DNA of 64,000 nucleotides. It comes from Polytrichum commune. Lineage: Eukaryota > Streptophyta > Polytrichopsida > Polytrichales > Polytrichaceae. How positions within the stretch are numbered: the stretch's first letter is position 1; each line of letters opens with the position of its first letter. Both the position numbers and the translations under genes were made by a program. Of this stretch, positions 1 through 11,132 are shown in pieces. Below the pieces are notes generated by a model. The model made no database searches and had not been told where the DNA came from. It saw only the letters and a program-made list of their open reading frames with translations. Location: positions 13,516,001-13,580,000 of the forward strand of contig OX485804.1 of NCBI GenBank assembly GCA_950295325.1, written 5' to 3'.

Positions 1-230
1 AACCCAGCTCCTTCATAAACCCAGCTTCTTAGCTTCTAACTAAACAAACCCAGCTCCTTCATAAACCCAGCTCCTTCATGAACCCAGCTCCTTAGCTTCT
101 AACTAAACAAACCCAGGTCCTTCATAAACCCAGCTCTTTACTTTCTAACTAAACAAACCCAGCTCCTTCATAAACCCAGCTCCTTCATGAACCCACAACT
201 TTGTAGTTGTAATCCCCAACTACCTCACTA
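1..230. repeat. Minisatellite of AACCCAGCTCCTTCATAAA-like units
   Basis: Short units reading roughly AACCCAGCTCCTTCATRA alternate with CTTCTAACTAAACA from the window edge to about position 195. The higher-order period is about 55-60 bases with few changes between copies. The array probably continues beyond the window. No coding potential is visible. Confidence 0.8.
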
Positions 231-2372
231 ATTATTCAAGCCCTTAACTAATCTTCCTACCTAATTTCCCTAATTCTACTAACAACCCCTTTCTAATCAC
301 ACAATTCTTCTCTAATCCTAAAATCCTAAAATCCTAGAGAGGAGAGGGGGAGAGAGAATTTCCTAACTTCACTAAGACTAACTAATCCACACAAGTATAT
401 TTTTGCACTCATCACAACATCAAGTGCTCAACTCTTAAACATGGAACTTGCAACCACGTGTATTCAAAACATGAACTTAAAGTACCACAAATTGGAATCA
501 TGAATTAACTTTAAAATCCTTCACGTCAACACTAATTCTACCAAGAGGTCAAGCCCTCTTCAAGGCTAACAAGCCTTGGCTCTCAAACTAAAAACTAAGC
601 ACACACATGTGCTCCAATATGGCTTCCCACACCCACACTTATAACTCGTGGGGTGCCTTGGAGCACAAAGGAAAGAGAGGATGAGTGAGGGAAGAATGAG
701 GGATTATATAGTAAGCTTGAGGGGGTGAGCACCCTCAAGGCTCACGATAAGCCCTTGAGATTTCCTCCTACTTAGTAGGCGCCAATCCTATCTTCTAAGC
801 CTTCCTCCCTCAAATGATCAACAAGGATCCTAATTCGAACATTTAACTAGCCTTGGCTTTCTACCTACCACACTTTACCAAACTTGGGATGCTTCAACCC
901 AAACTTAGCCTCCTTCGCTTTCCGCCGCCATAACTTTCTCCCCTTACTTTCCCAAATCGTCGCTCACCACTTAATTCAAACCACGATGCTTAACTCGTGA
1001 TTTGATTGGTGCTTTGAGAATTTGCTTATCCTCCACCTTGCATTCTTCCTTGGGCCTTCCCCATTAAGTGGCCATGATGAGGTGGTCCACTTGTGCGCTC
1101 CATGTGATCCTCCATTCATCCCAATTCGAATGCACTTGCCTCTTGAGTCACTTTGGTTGTCTCCATCCATTTGTACTAGCCTACTCACTAACTACTCAAT
1201 CCAAGTTCTCCTTACCTATCCTCATTCACTCAAATCCTTCCGAAGGTAAAAACACAATAACAACTCACATCCTAGCCTCTTACAACATGGTACTTCTAAG
1301 ACTAACATTTCACTCTTTTTATATTTTTGTGAAGTAACATGCTACTTCAAAGTGCATCAACTAACGTTTCAAGGGTCTAAGACTAAATGTGGGCACCCTT
1401 TTGGGCTCACACCTCGCGACACACACAGAGCACGATCCGCAAACGGTTAGCCTCCCCTTGGAAGGCCCAAAACACCACAATCAATGTGATGGACAGATGA
1501 TTTGTCTGTACCCTAAATATGCTAGAAGTTAAACAATCCCGTGACCAATTGTGCGGGCATTCATATGTGTACACAATATTTAGTGCAACACTCAATATAT
1601 AAAAGTGGCTAGACACTCCCAATACCCAACGCATTGTCTTATATCAAGTCGGTTCACATGTCAACCATGCTCTCATTTTGCTTACCATATCCACATGCTT
1701 GTTTGCACCCAATGTATGGTTCTTGCTTGTCCTTCGTAAATCCATCATCGAGCACTCCCCCATGTATGGGTGGAACATGTAGTGCATAAACGATACGGCG
1801 GAAGCTCCATGTGAATGTTTTCGTTCTGTCTTGCATAACTGCTTCATGGGAAGCTGCCCCTTCATGTAACCTATTTGTCATGCCCAAACTCTTCTGTGAC
1901 TGGACACAACGCGTAGGGCGCCTTTGTCTTGAATGCACACTCCCAGAGGAACAACCCATGTGTGCACCATGTAAATCCGCCCTTAAGGTATAGACACCCT
2001 ATAACCGATAACGATCCCATCACCGACAAGTAGAGTAGCTCATAAACGCGCATGGCTTTACTAGAAGTCGTTATGAATATATATAAAACGCGAGGACAAT
2101 ATGACTGTGGAGGGGAAGTTGTTTCCCATAGATATTGTCGGTCATGTGTGAAGCTATGTGTTGGTTATGGGCTTTGACCGACTTTCGCACAAAGAAATTT
2201 TACACAATCAATTTTGAAAAAAGGGTCATTATTCATGAACCTTATTTTCCTACGCACAAAAAATAACTCCTTGATATTCCAAGATATGCTATGCTGAAAT
2301 GCTTAAGTTTTCGGTTATAGGTATCTGTACCTCACATGTTGAAGCGTTATTCACACTTGTTCGTACTATTCA
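231..2372. other. Intergenic, no supported gene
   Basis: AT-rich sequence with only short overlapping ORFs on both strands that resemble nothing I recognise. No tRNA, long repeat or terminal repeat was evident by eye. The last 300 bases would hold the promoter of the 304-codon ORF, but I could not fix a TATA box. Confidence 0.4.
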
Positions 2373-3287
2373 ATGCCGTGTCAGGATGCCCCTCCCAACC
2401 CGGCCAGTTCCCCCCCAGCTCCCCAGCCAACTGGGTTCGGGGAGGTCATTGCGAGAATGCAAACAGCTGAACTGCAACGCCCGTTAGGCCTCCCAATGGA
2501 AAGGAGGAGTATGGACGACGAGTTTAACAACTTAGCTTCAGATATTGATGTGTGCATGGAACGGTTCATGCAACTACAATCATTTATGACCACTGCTTTA
2601 GATAGATATAAAGGATGCCGCTTGGTTGGAATGGATGCACACATGCTTGGGAGATTGGTGGTATACAGTGCCGATATAGGGCTCACCATCCCACAAGTGG
2701 AGGCACTCCAACAACGTCTCCCAGAGTTGCACTTAATAGAGAACGATATGTGGGAAGCTACTCAAGCAATCGAGCCCCATTTAGATGACTTACTCCGCCG
2801 TGATTCAGAAGACATGTTGAACCATGTCTATGACATCACGGATGAGAACCTCCCAATCACACCATTGTTGGAAGCCTGTCATATTGCCGATCCACAGAAT
2901 GATGAAGGAGACCCAGTGGAACCCACAATGGGGGAGCGTAACATTGATTACGAGTTTTACTACTTAGCATCGCAGATCCATGACGTAACGCGCGAGTTTA
3001 TGGGACTACAGAGGACCATGACAACTGCTCTACAGAGACATACGGGCACTCTTTTGCTCGGCGATCGCATACACCGCCTTTGTATGTTGGTGTTAGCGGC
3101 AGAACACATTGGCTTTGACTCTCAACAAAAAGCCTATCTTGGGAGCAAAATACCGGACTTGGCTTACATGGAGAAAGTTACATGGGAGCAATCTCAGGAA
3201 ATCAAACCTCACTTGCCAAACATCTTTGAGTCCATGGCCAAACAGGACTCCACAATTTGCGAAAGCCAAGGCACAAATGTAGAGTAA
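2373..3287 (+). CDS. Unrecognised intact 304 aa protein with two copies of one domain
   Basis: I do not recognise the family. The ORF is uninterrupted and far longer than chance ORFs around it. After a Pro-rich start (residues 5-20), residues about 43-147 align with residues about 187-291. Shared features, in order, are an acidic start with D..F..LAS.I, F..LQ..MTTAL.R..G..L.G, a hydrophobic LV..A..IG segment, P.L..ME-like residues, and W(E).....I.PHL. The copies are joined by an acidic linker at about 148-186. Both are rich in Leu, Met and acidic residues and look helical. No signal peptide or membrane segment is visible. The start is the first Met in frame; a spliced upstream exon cannot be excluded. 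A transposon accessory protein is an alternative, but no terminal repeats were found around it. Confidence 0.55.
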   Translation: MPCQDAPPNPASSPPAPQPTGFGEVIARMQTAELQRPLGLPMERRSMDDEFNNLASDIDVCMERFMQLQSFMTTALDRYKGCRLVGMDAHMLGRLVVYSADIGLTIPQVEALQQRLPELHLIENDMWEATQAIEPHLDDLLRRDSEDMLNHVYDITDENLPITPLLEACHIADPQNDEGDPVEPTMGERNIDYEFYYLASQIHDVTREFMGLQRTMTTALQRHTGTLLLGDRIHRLCMLVLAAEHIGFDSQQKAYLGSKIPDLAYMEKVTWEQSQEIKPHLPNIFESMAKQDSTICESQGTNVE

Positions 3288-3478
3288 TTCAAGTTATGGC
3301 ATGTTACAGGCATTTATAGCACAATATTCAATCGAGTGGACGCCTCCTAGCATAGAATTGGTGTTTCAATGAAGAGGATTGTGGGTGCAAACCTCCTGTT
3401 CTGTGACAGTCTATGCAAAAGCCCATTGGAAGCAAAGAGTATTTGTCTCGCATGGGCAGGTCCATCCAAAGTGTCCAC

Positions 3479-3524
3479 GAGTTCCCAATGAGTTCCCAAT
3501 GAGTTCCCCATGAGTTCCCCACAT
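3479..3524. repeat. Short tandem repeat of GAGTTCCCAAT
   Basis: Four near-identical units of 10-11 bases (GAGTTCCCAAT, twice, then GAGTTCCCCAT and GAGTTCCCC) run head to tail just downstream of the 304-codon ORF. Confidence 0.7.
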
Positions 3525-3577
3525 ACATCCCAGAAGTCCCAAAATCATCCTAAAGTCCCATAATGTTTAATATCGCG

Positions 3578-6500
3578 TTTTTTAGTCTTATAAGGCGTCA
3601 TCTCCACTCTTTGTGAGTAAGAGGTGGAGCCAACTTAGCTTCACATTGGTGGAGTGGAGTCCCATAAAAATTGGGACACACCTTTAGCTTTCTTTATTGG
3701 GAGTAGCAAATGAACTCCATTACGAGCCGTGGATAGAGCCATCTTCCCATCCAAGGGCTCCCGTCACTTAGGGTTTAGTTGGGTGGGTTGAGTTATGTTG
3801 CCACTTTCTCCGCCATTCTCCACCCCTTTGGTTGCCACCCTCTTGCTCTCTTGGCTTGTACTTTGTAGCCTCTTTATTCATGTAGTGGCAATTAGTGGTG
3901 GCACTTTAAATTGATTGTAGTGGAGTTTAAGAATTTTGAGTACCAAATTTCAAGTTTCAAAGTGGAACGCGTTGGTGAGACTTAAAGGTGCCAACCTCCC
4001 TCCCTACCTACCTATTTGTACATGTATGTGTGATTGTAAGAATAATTTGTCAAAGCAATGATGTTTGTTATGGGTGCATTCTCTTATTCAAGTGGGTTGG
4101 TCCAATCTCTTTGGGTGCAGAAGGTATTACAAGTGTATAAAAGTTTCAATGCTAATCATCTTATATCTGTACAAACTAGTTCAATTATGGTGTAAATTGA
4201 CATTTAACACTTGTTGGCCTAAAATGTTGCTAAACGCTTTAAACGTAAGATATGTGGATGTTGATCCTCTCATAGATTTGCAAACTACTTGAACTTGAAA
4301 ACCTCTAGAGGTTTAAGGGGCTAGTGCGAATTTTGTTGGTGTAGCCAATTTCAATACGTAGCCAACTTCCCCCATTAGTTTGTGTTGTGTGTGGCCACAT
4401 GTAAACTATGAATATACACATGGGGCCACTTATTATTTTATATGTGTTCACCTTATTAAAACATACATGTGGCCTTGTATTTCTTCCATGTGCAATTAGA
4501 AGTCGCCACCCGAATCAACATATAGGTTATGTGCATTCGCCAAATACTTCCTTGATTCATTTGAATGTAGCCACCTTAAACCCCACAAACAATCTTAAGC
4601 TCACCACCTTGACTGCTTCTAAAACTTAGCATGTAGTATGCCAAGCCTACTACATTTTTGAAAACAAATAAGAAGGGTTGACCACGATATTTTATACCCA
4701 CTCTAAATTTCAACCCACAATACTAGGTGTGCTCGGTGTAGTTCTCTCTGTTGATTGATCTTGACGAATACATGCATCCATGAATGAGCTTCACACTTGG
4801 ACACTAAATGTGGTGCCGGTAGTACTGCAATTGAGGCAGACACAAACCTTTGGTGGCTTCAATTGTGATGTCGTTACTGCAACTCTATGATCGGGGAGAA
4901 ACTGGCAGTTAGTTACAGATGAACTGATTGAGTTTGAGAAATAACTGGTTGAAGTTGAAGACTGCAGGAAAATTACCAATCATTTTAGAGGAACTTATTG
5001 ATAATACCCCACTTTAGTAAAGGAAAACCGAAGGATGTCAACATGTAACCGGCTGGACTTACAAACTCTAGGATCCCAACCAATTATGCATGTCCAAAAA
5101 TCTTCCTGATCACTGCTGCAAATTGGTGCCACGAAGGCCCTCAATGTGAAATTCTTGTGGTCCTCATCATGAATGAATCTTAGGGGAATATTAGGTAAGT
5201 CGTCAATATGAGTACTCATATTGACTCTCACGTGTACAGATAAGAGCACAATTCCATTTATCATCTGGAGTTGGTTGATTGGCACTCAAGTTGATTGATC
5301 CAAAAAAACTGTCAGATCATCTTCACCTTGATTCTTGAAGCACACTGGCAGGCTGAATGCCTGTTTGCAGAGATGATTGATTTTGTCTCCGGGCTACTGC
5401 CAGTAGACTTGCAATTCCCTAGTCGAAACTTGAACCTGATAACATGAAAGAAATGTTCAGGGTTGGAGTTTAATCGCACATCTGTCAAAAGTACCTGACG
5501 TTCTAAGGGCTGTCTCGAGGTTATAATTAACTGTGAAACCATAACTTGCAGCTCACGAGCTTAAATTTGCTATTTTTGAACTTGATGTTGTTGAATGACA
5601 TAGCTAGAGGGGGCATTTAAGGTAGTAGGCACACCCAAAATCAACACTAATATTGCAACATTGTCAGACAATTGAAGCCCCAAATTTATATTGATTGTGG
5701 GACACACTTTTGATCGGTTCTTATTCTTACTAATTTTTTTGGAAAGTAATAGGTTGGCCACATGGTGAGTTATGAAGCAACCAATGTGGCGAGCTTGAGA
5801 TTTGTTTGTGGAGTTTAGAGTGGCTACATTTAGATGAATTAAAGGGAGTATTGGGCAATTGCACAGAACCTATCTGTCAATTTGGGTGGCGGCTTTTAAT
5901 TATCCATGGAAAATATTCAAGGCTACGTGTATGCTTTGATAAGGTGAACAATGGCCCCACATATAAAACAATAAGAAAATAAGTGGCCCATATTCATATT
6001 TGCACTATAGATGTGGCCACACACACCACAAACTAAGGGGAAGTTGGCTACGTATTGAGATTGAACAAGCCCATTGAAGTCGGCTACAATAAAAAACTGC
6101 ACTAGCCCCTTGAACCTCTAGAGGCTTCCAACTTTAATTATTTTCCAAATGTATGAGAGGATCAACATGCGCATATCATACATTTCAAGCACTTAGCAAC
6201 ATCTTAGGCCACCAACCCTTTAAAACTTCAATGTGCACCCAAATTGAACCAATTTGCAGACATATAAGATGATCAATGTTGAAACTTCGTACACTTGAAG
6301 TACCTAGTGCATTTCTACATCCAAAACATAGGACCAATGCTCTTGAATAAGAGAATATACTCAAAATGAACATCAATTCTTACAGAGACCACTCATATAA
6401 TCATACATATGAGTATAAATAGGGAGGGACAGAGGGAGGTTTGCATTTGCATTAACATAATTGCATCCAAAGGTGCAATTGCGGTTCCAAAATATTATGT

Positions 6501-7071
6501 TACTAGTAGGTATCAGAATCTCCTACTATTCATATTCAACTCTCAATTCCACTCCTCCCTTTCATGAATCAAAAACCTCATCATAAGGGGAACTGACAAG
6601 GTTGAATTGCCTTTGGGAATATATATACCCACTAAAAGCCCCAATTGAGAATCTCCGCAAGCCACCTTCAAGCATCACCAATGTGCTCCACTCTGGAACT
6701 TGAATTTCAATCCTCAAAGTCCTTAAACTCCACTACAATCAAAACGTAGCATCATTAATCGGCACTACATGACCAAGGAGGCTACAAGGTACAAGCTACA
6801 AGAGCAAGAGGTTGGTGACCAAATGGGTGAAGAATGAACGAGAAAGTGATGAACACCACTCACCTCACTCAACTAAACCTTAGACCAAGTGAGCCTTTGG
6901 ATGGCAGGATGGGCTTCATACACGGCTCATAATGGAGCTCATTGGCTACTGCCATTAATGAAGCTTAGTGGCGGGTCCCAATTTTAAGGTGACTCCACTT
7001 TGTTCATGAGAATTTACTTGGCATCACCTCTTACCCACAAAGAGTGGAGGTGGCACCTTACAAGCCAAAAA
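3578..7071. mobile_element. 3.5 kb long-arm inverted-repeat (foldback) element
   Basis: The arm beginning TTTTTTAGTCTTATAAGG at 3578 is the reverse complement of the sequence ending at about 7071. Matching blocks run inward for about 1.1-1.4 kb per arm: the TCTCCACTCTTTGTG block near 3600 pairs with 7040; GAGCCGTG near 3725 pairs with 6935; ATACGTAGCCAACTTCCCC near 4355 pairs with 6045; the GGGCCACTTATT block near 4425 pairs with 5980. The arms have diverged with many substitutions and indels. The loop (about 4740-5640) has only short minus-strand ORFs that I do not recognise. The architecture is that of a foldback or long-TIR non-autonomous DNA transposon, possibly Mutator-like. I could not establish a target duplication, so the class is inferred. 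Confidence 0.75.
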
Positions 7072-8219
7072 TCTTGTTTTTCTTTAACATGTGTATGTAA
7101 ATCAATTCAATTAACTGTAACAAATGGCTACTAGTAGCCAGGAAAAAAGGGATGACTGCATCCTATCAGATTATGAGCAGTGTAAACTAATAGTGTGTGC
7201 ATTATCAGCAGAACTTCAGAACCCCCAATCCAACTCGAATTTCATGTCACATGTACAATGTGGTCAAAAGGAAAGTACTCAGAAGACATAGGTTCCAGTG
7301 CCAATGAGCACAGATTTTTTCAATATTATGAACTAAATGGGCAATACGGCCACAAGTATGGCTGCATAACCATCCATTACAACCCACCACATCTTACAAT
7401 TCTAAACAGTGTACACTAAACTTGTGTGCTTCTATCTGCCAAAACTTCAAAACTCCTAGATCACATGTACACTGCTGGATGCTTTCTCTAAAAACACAAT
7501 CTTCGGGTCCAAATTTCAGTTGGTTGCAACAGAGATCCAGTTACTTATTAGTTTCCTCCTTTGACATACTTACTAGTGGCGCCTGATCACTCCGCTTCAC
7601 CGAATTCGATGTTCCTAGTAGCTAGCTAATGATCCAGCTAGATTCACCACCATCAAAAGAATGATCCTGCTGGATTTCACGCCTCGAATCATGAGCACAA
7701 CAATCGCCATGTGAGTATTCGTACAGGCATTTGAAATGCCAGAGTTCTGCGATCACCTCCTGCCTTGAGTGATCATGCCACGCAATGTAAACAAAACTGG
7801 TCACTCAACTGACTGGAGGGCACTCCCAACAACTCTCTCGTGCACTTTGCTCTCCTCACAAAGGACATTTCAGACATAACTTATAGTTGGCATCCATGAG
7901 CAAATTGGTTATGTCCCATAGTGGGACGAGAGTTGATGGACGTCTCACTTTTATCACAGCTCATCATTCATTCTTGTCCATTGAACCCACAACCAGTCGC
8001 TCATCCAAGTGAAGAGTAGTTCCAAACAATTTCGGTATGTTTTCCTGTCCACGCATAGAAAAACATTTCATTCATGATTTTTGGTTCTCGTCCATGTGTA
8101 GACCAATTACGCCTCATAAACAGCTCAGATAGGTGGATGTCTTGTTGTTGTCGTCGTAGTCGCAAGTCGAAATCCACTCTCCTAGTCTTGCCGGTTACGT
8201 GATATGTAATCCGTACAGC
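7072..8219. other. Intergenic between foldback element and small gene
   Basis: No gene is supported. A short imperfect duplication is visible: a block containing a gtgtaaactaatagtgtgtgc-like string near 7180 recurs in altered form near 7407. The last few hundred bases would be the 3' flank of the minus-strand small gene. Confidence 0.35.
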
Positions 8220-8519
8220 CTAACTGGCTTGCTGACTGGGCTTCTTTTGCACTTTCTCCTTGATCCACTTGATGCCGTTGCTGGTGCCACTCTTCACCTT
8301 TTGTGCCCCAGTGGTCACCATACTCTTCGTCTTGTCCACACCCACACTCGCCGCAGCTTTCACCTTCGCCAACTTCTCCTTGCCACTCCCCTCAGCCTTT
8401 TGAGACCCGGCCCCTTCACCGCTACCATACTTGTCGTTGTACTTGTAATCCCATTGGTCTGCCCAACCCAGCCCCTGGGTGTCCGATTTCTTGTCATAAG
8501 CATCATATATCGACCCCAT
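8220..8519 (-). CDS. Small conserved plant protein with WADQWD motif (99 aa), copy 1
   Basis: A 99-residue single-exon ORF reading from 8519 down to 8220. The N-terminus is MGSIYDAYD, followed by GWADQWDYKYNDKYG at about residues 18-32. A Gly/Ser/Lys-rich linker follows, then KVKAAASVGVDKTKS and the C-terminal block KSGTSNGIKWIKEKVQKK at about residues 77-94. No signal peptide or membrane span is visible; the C-terminal half is basic and probably helical. A paralogue at 14753-15043 on the same strand shares both ends and is about the same length, which supports real coding. The pattern W-(A/S)-D-Q-W-D with a C-terminal G-x-x-W-I-K-(E/D)-K recalls a family of small plant proteins of unknown function. 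I infer no biochemical role. The start Met aligns with the internal Met of the paralogue. Confidence 0.8.
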   Translation of the reverse strand: MGSIYDAYDKKSDTQGLGWADQWDYKYNDKYGSGEGAGSQKAEGSGKEKLAKVKAAASVGVDKTKSMVTTGAQKVKSGTSNGIKWIKEKVQKKPSQQAS

Positions 8520-8733
8520 ACTTATTCGTAAAACCCTCGCCTAATTTAATTTCCCCCCGAAAAAAACTTCGTCTATTACAAGTCCAACGGGCTTATACAA
8601 ATCTAGCCACAACTGTCTTGACGCTTAACCTTAACTCGCCAATACATTGGTCTAACTGTCTCTTCTAAACAAAACTATAGTTACAAAGAAATAACCATCA
8701 CAACCTGATCACAAATGTCCCAGGATTTCACTC

Positions 8734-9033
8734 CAACTAGTCAGAAATCGTACAAAACCATCTTACGGAAGGAAGGGTGAGTGAGAGCAACGTTCTCAGG
8801 TAATCCAACCTCCTCGATCCCTTGTTAAACAAACTAATAAGTCCTGCCGCTTCTATCTTAACATTGATCTTAACTTTCTCATCAACAACAAAACTGGTGC
8901 TGGAAAACCAAGTGCCAATTGGATACAATTTCTCTGCTAGAATTTTCTACCAACTAGTCAGAAATCGTTCAAACATCAGTCAGGTCACGGAAGGTGGGTG
9001 TGCGAGTGCAATGTGTGCTCAGGTGATCCAACC
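8734..9033. repeat. Direct repeat upstream of small gene copy 1
   Basis: A block of about 75-83 bases containing CCAACTAGTCAGAAATCGT, then ACGGAAGG..GGGTG, then CTCAGGT.ATCCAACC occurs at about 8734-8810 and again at 8951-9033. The spacing is about 217 bases. It lies in the upstream flank of the minus-strand small gene at 8220-8519. Confidence 0.7.
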
Positions 9034-9040
9034 CATCTAT

Positions 9041-9380
9041 CTATGTAGTGGACTTGGCGCCACTCACACACACACATTGCTTGCTTGCTTGGTGCCACTG
9101 ATGAGCACGAGATTGCCTTGGAAAGAGCTGGTTGAGTGAATTGTGTGAGAAGTGATGAGCTTCCTTCCCATCGCGGAACTCAGTGGTGGGGTCTCCGGCG
9201 AAGATCCAGAGTTTCATGGCGATTTTTCGGGCAACAATCAGTGGGGGGCGCATCTGTTGGAGCGTGGACTCCAGTGCGTTCTGGAACATCGGCCACCTTC
9301 CTGCTCAAGTTCCTCCGCGAGTTGACCGTTCAATAGCCTCGTGCCGCTGGGGCCCGCTTCGAATCGGCACTTGCATTTGA
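9041..9380 (-). pseudogene. GC-rich possible gene fragment
   Basis: This stretch is clearly richer in GC than its surroundings and is open in more than one frame. The most protein-like reading is the minus-strand frame starting at 9289, with LQQMRPPLIVARKIAMKLW followed by an acidic, polar tail. A second minus frame just upstream carries a Glu-rich segment. I do not recognise a family. It may be an exon or a decayed gene piece next to the transposon at 9423; equally it may be promoter or 5' leader of the small gene. Confidence 0.25.
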
Positions 9381-9422
9381 ATTATTAACCACACTTATTA
9401 TTAACCACAATAATAATAACCT

Positions 9423-9924
9423 GAGGGCCACTTCACACACGAGACTGACAGCCCGTGACCAGTACACTTCAAGCACTCTCATTGGTCGAACAAGCGGAGC
9501 CGGTCCAAGTTCACTTCACACTACGCTTGAGGGACCAACGGAGTGTGTGAATGCACGATGGATGTAACGTCTACATGGATTCCTACGCGGCATTGAATGG
9601 ATCATGTTTCATGGTCACTTGGACTATTTTCAAAAACCATTTCCTGGAGGTCGGCCTAACACAAAACCCGGAGACCATGGCACTCCAAATGTTCACAACT
9701 GTTGGTTTATTCTATTTTATCATGTGTGAGGACCCACATGAATAGAAATTCATTGAAATAGCATTTCGTTGAGGGGCTTGTCACATATGACTTCAAACTA
9801 CACTAGAGGATCCGTGACCACACTACATGATTTTGGAGGTGTGTTGGGACGGCCTTCCGATACTCTCTTTTGGGCTCCCACAACTTCATGGTCACAACTC
9901 TTGGCTTGTGTGTGAAGTGGCCTC
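9423..9924. mobile_element. TIR element, family member A (502 bp)
   Basis: The left end GAGGGCCACTTCACACACGA is the inverted complement of the right end (reading inward, GAGGCCACTTCACACACAAG), and the similarity continues into the GTGACC block. A second member of the same family lies at 44174-44763. It has no long ORF, so it is a non-autonomous MITE-like element. The flanks show no clear target duplication. Confidence 0.75.
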
Positions 9925-10451
9925 AAATTGCAAGGCTTCGAAGTTGCTTGTATCACTCTCCCACATGTAGTTGCTTGTCAGATTTGAACTGAATAGTATT
10001 TAGGTACTTTTCTTTTGGATGGTCTTTTATGCATATGGAATCACCAGTGCATAGATGATAGATCCTTGGGTGTTTGACTTGATCAATAAATAAAACTCAC
10101 CCTAGTCACCTAAATCAGTATGGAGTATATTCAAAGCAGATATAATTAAGTTGTTGGATTAATAATGAAAGTGTCCATGATTGGAATTCAATGACTTCAA
10201 ATAAAATATAAACAACATTGGGAGGACATTAAGTTCCCCCCACAAACTTTTCGGGGGAGGAATATTTGGGCAGGGCAGCTGCCCGTTCAGAAAATCAAGA
10301 TTTTTTAACCCGATTGAAAATTTTTGCCCGCCCGCCCGACTTTGAAAAAACCATTGCCCTTGCATTCTTGAAGCCACTTACCACAAATCCCATATTGCGT
10401 GCACTTCATCTTCAAGGTTCCAAATCCAATATCTATCTATCTATCTATCTA

Positions 10452-11132
10452 CACTTTCATTGAGTAAGTAAGCAATTAATTGAGATTAAATTTTCAAAGT
10501 GAAACTGTCAATAAAGCATGAAATTTACTTGGAAGTCAAAAATATTACAAAATCCTCATTAGTACTGAGGTTATAATTTATGTGATTTACCATTGAAAGG
10601 GTCTTTGTCATTCTAAAATGGAACTAAAATTAGTGATTTGTTTTTTAATATGTTAAATATTATAGTTTAGTTAATACCTTCTACTATCACAAAGTTTTCA
10701 TACGCATTTAAAGTAATTAAGTGTGATTGAATGTAACTGAGTCTAATTAATTTTGATCAATCTTGATTAATTATAATTAAGCCCAATTAAATCAGAAAGC
10801 ATGCTTACCAAATTAATTAAGCCTAGTTAACTATAAAATGTACTTACTGGAATTAATCATGATTTACTGGAATTAACTCCAGTAAATATAATTTATAATT
10901 AATTAGGCTTAATTAATGTGGTAAGCATGTTTTTTTATTTAATTAGGCCTAATTAGGATAATCAGAATTAATTAGACTTGATTACATTCAATCACACTTA
11001 ATTAGGTTAAATGCATAGGAATACTTTGTGAAAGTAGAAGGTATTAACTAGACTTGCCTAGCAAGTTATTGGTGATTTCACTTTGAAAATGAAATCCCAA
11101 TCAATTGCTTACTTACTGAGTCAATGGAAGTG
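10452..11132. repeat. AT-rich 680 bp inverted repeat (MITE-like)
   Basis: The left end CACTTTCATTGAGTAAGTAA is complementary to the sequence ending at 11132. The pairing continues through CTTCTACT.TCACAAAG, AATTAAGTGTGATTGAATGTAA and a GCATGCTTACCA.ATTAATTAAG block. It meets at a central palindrome around ACTGGAATTAACTCCAGT near 10865-10885. The left arm carries roughly 130 extra bases at about 10525-10655. There is no ORF. A (CTAT)n run abuts the left end. It resembles a MITE or foldback element. Confidence 0.75.

Noticed and set aside
8199-8668. Two plus-strand ORFs of 110 and 121 codons
   Set aside because: They mirror the minus-strand WADQWD gene, which has a conserved paralogue.
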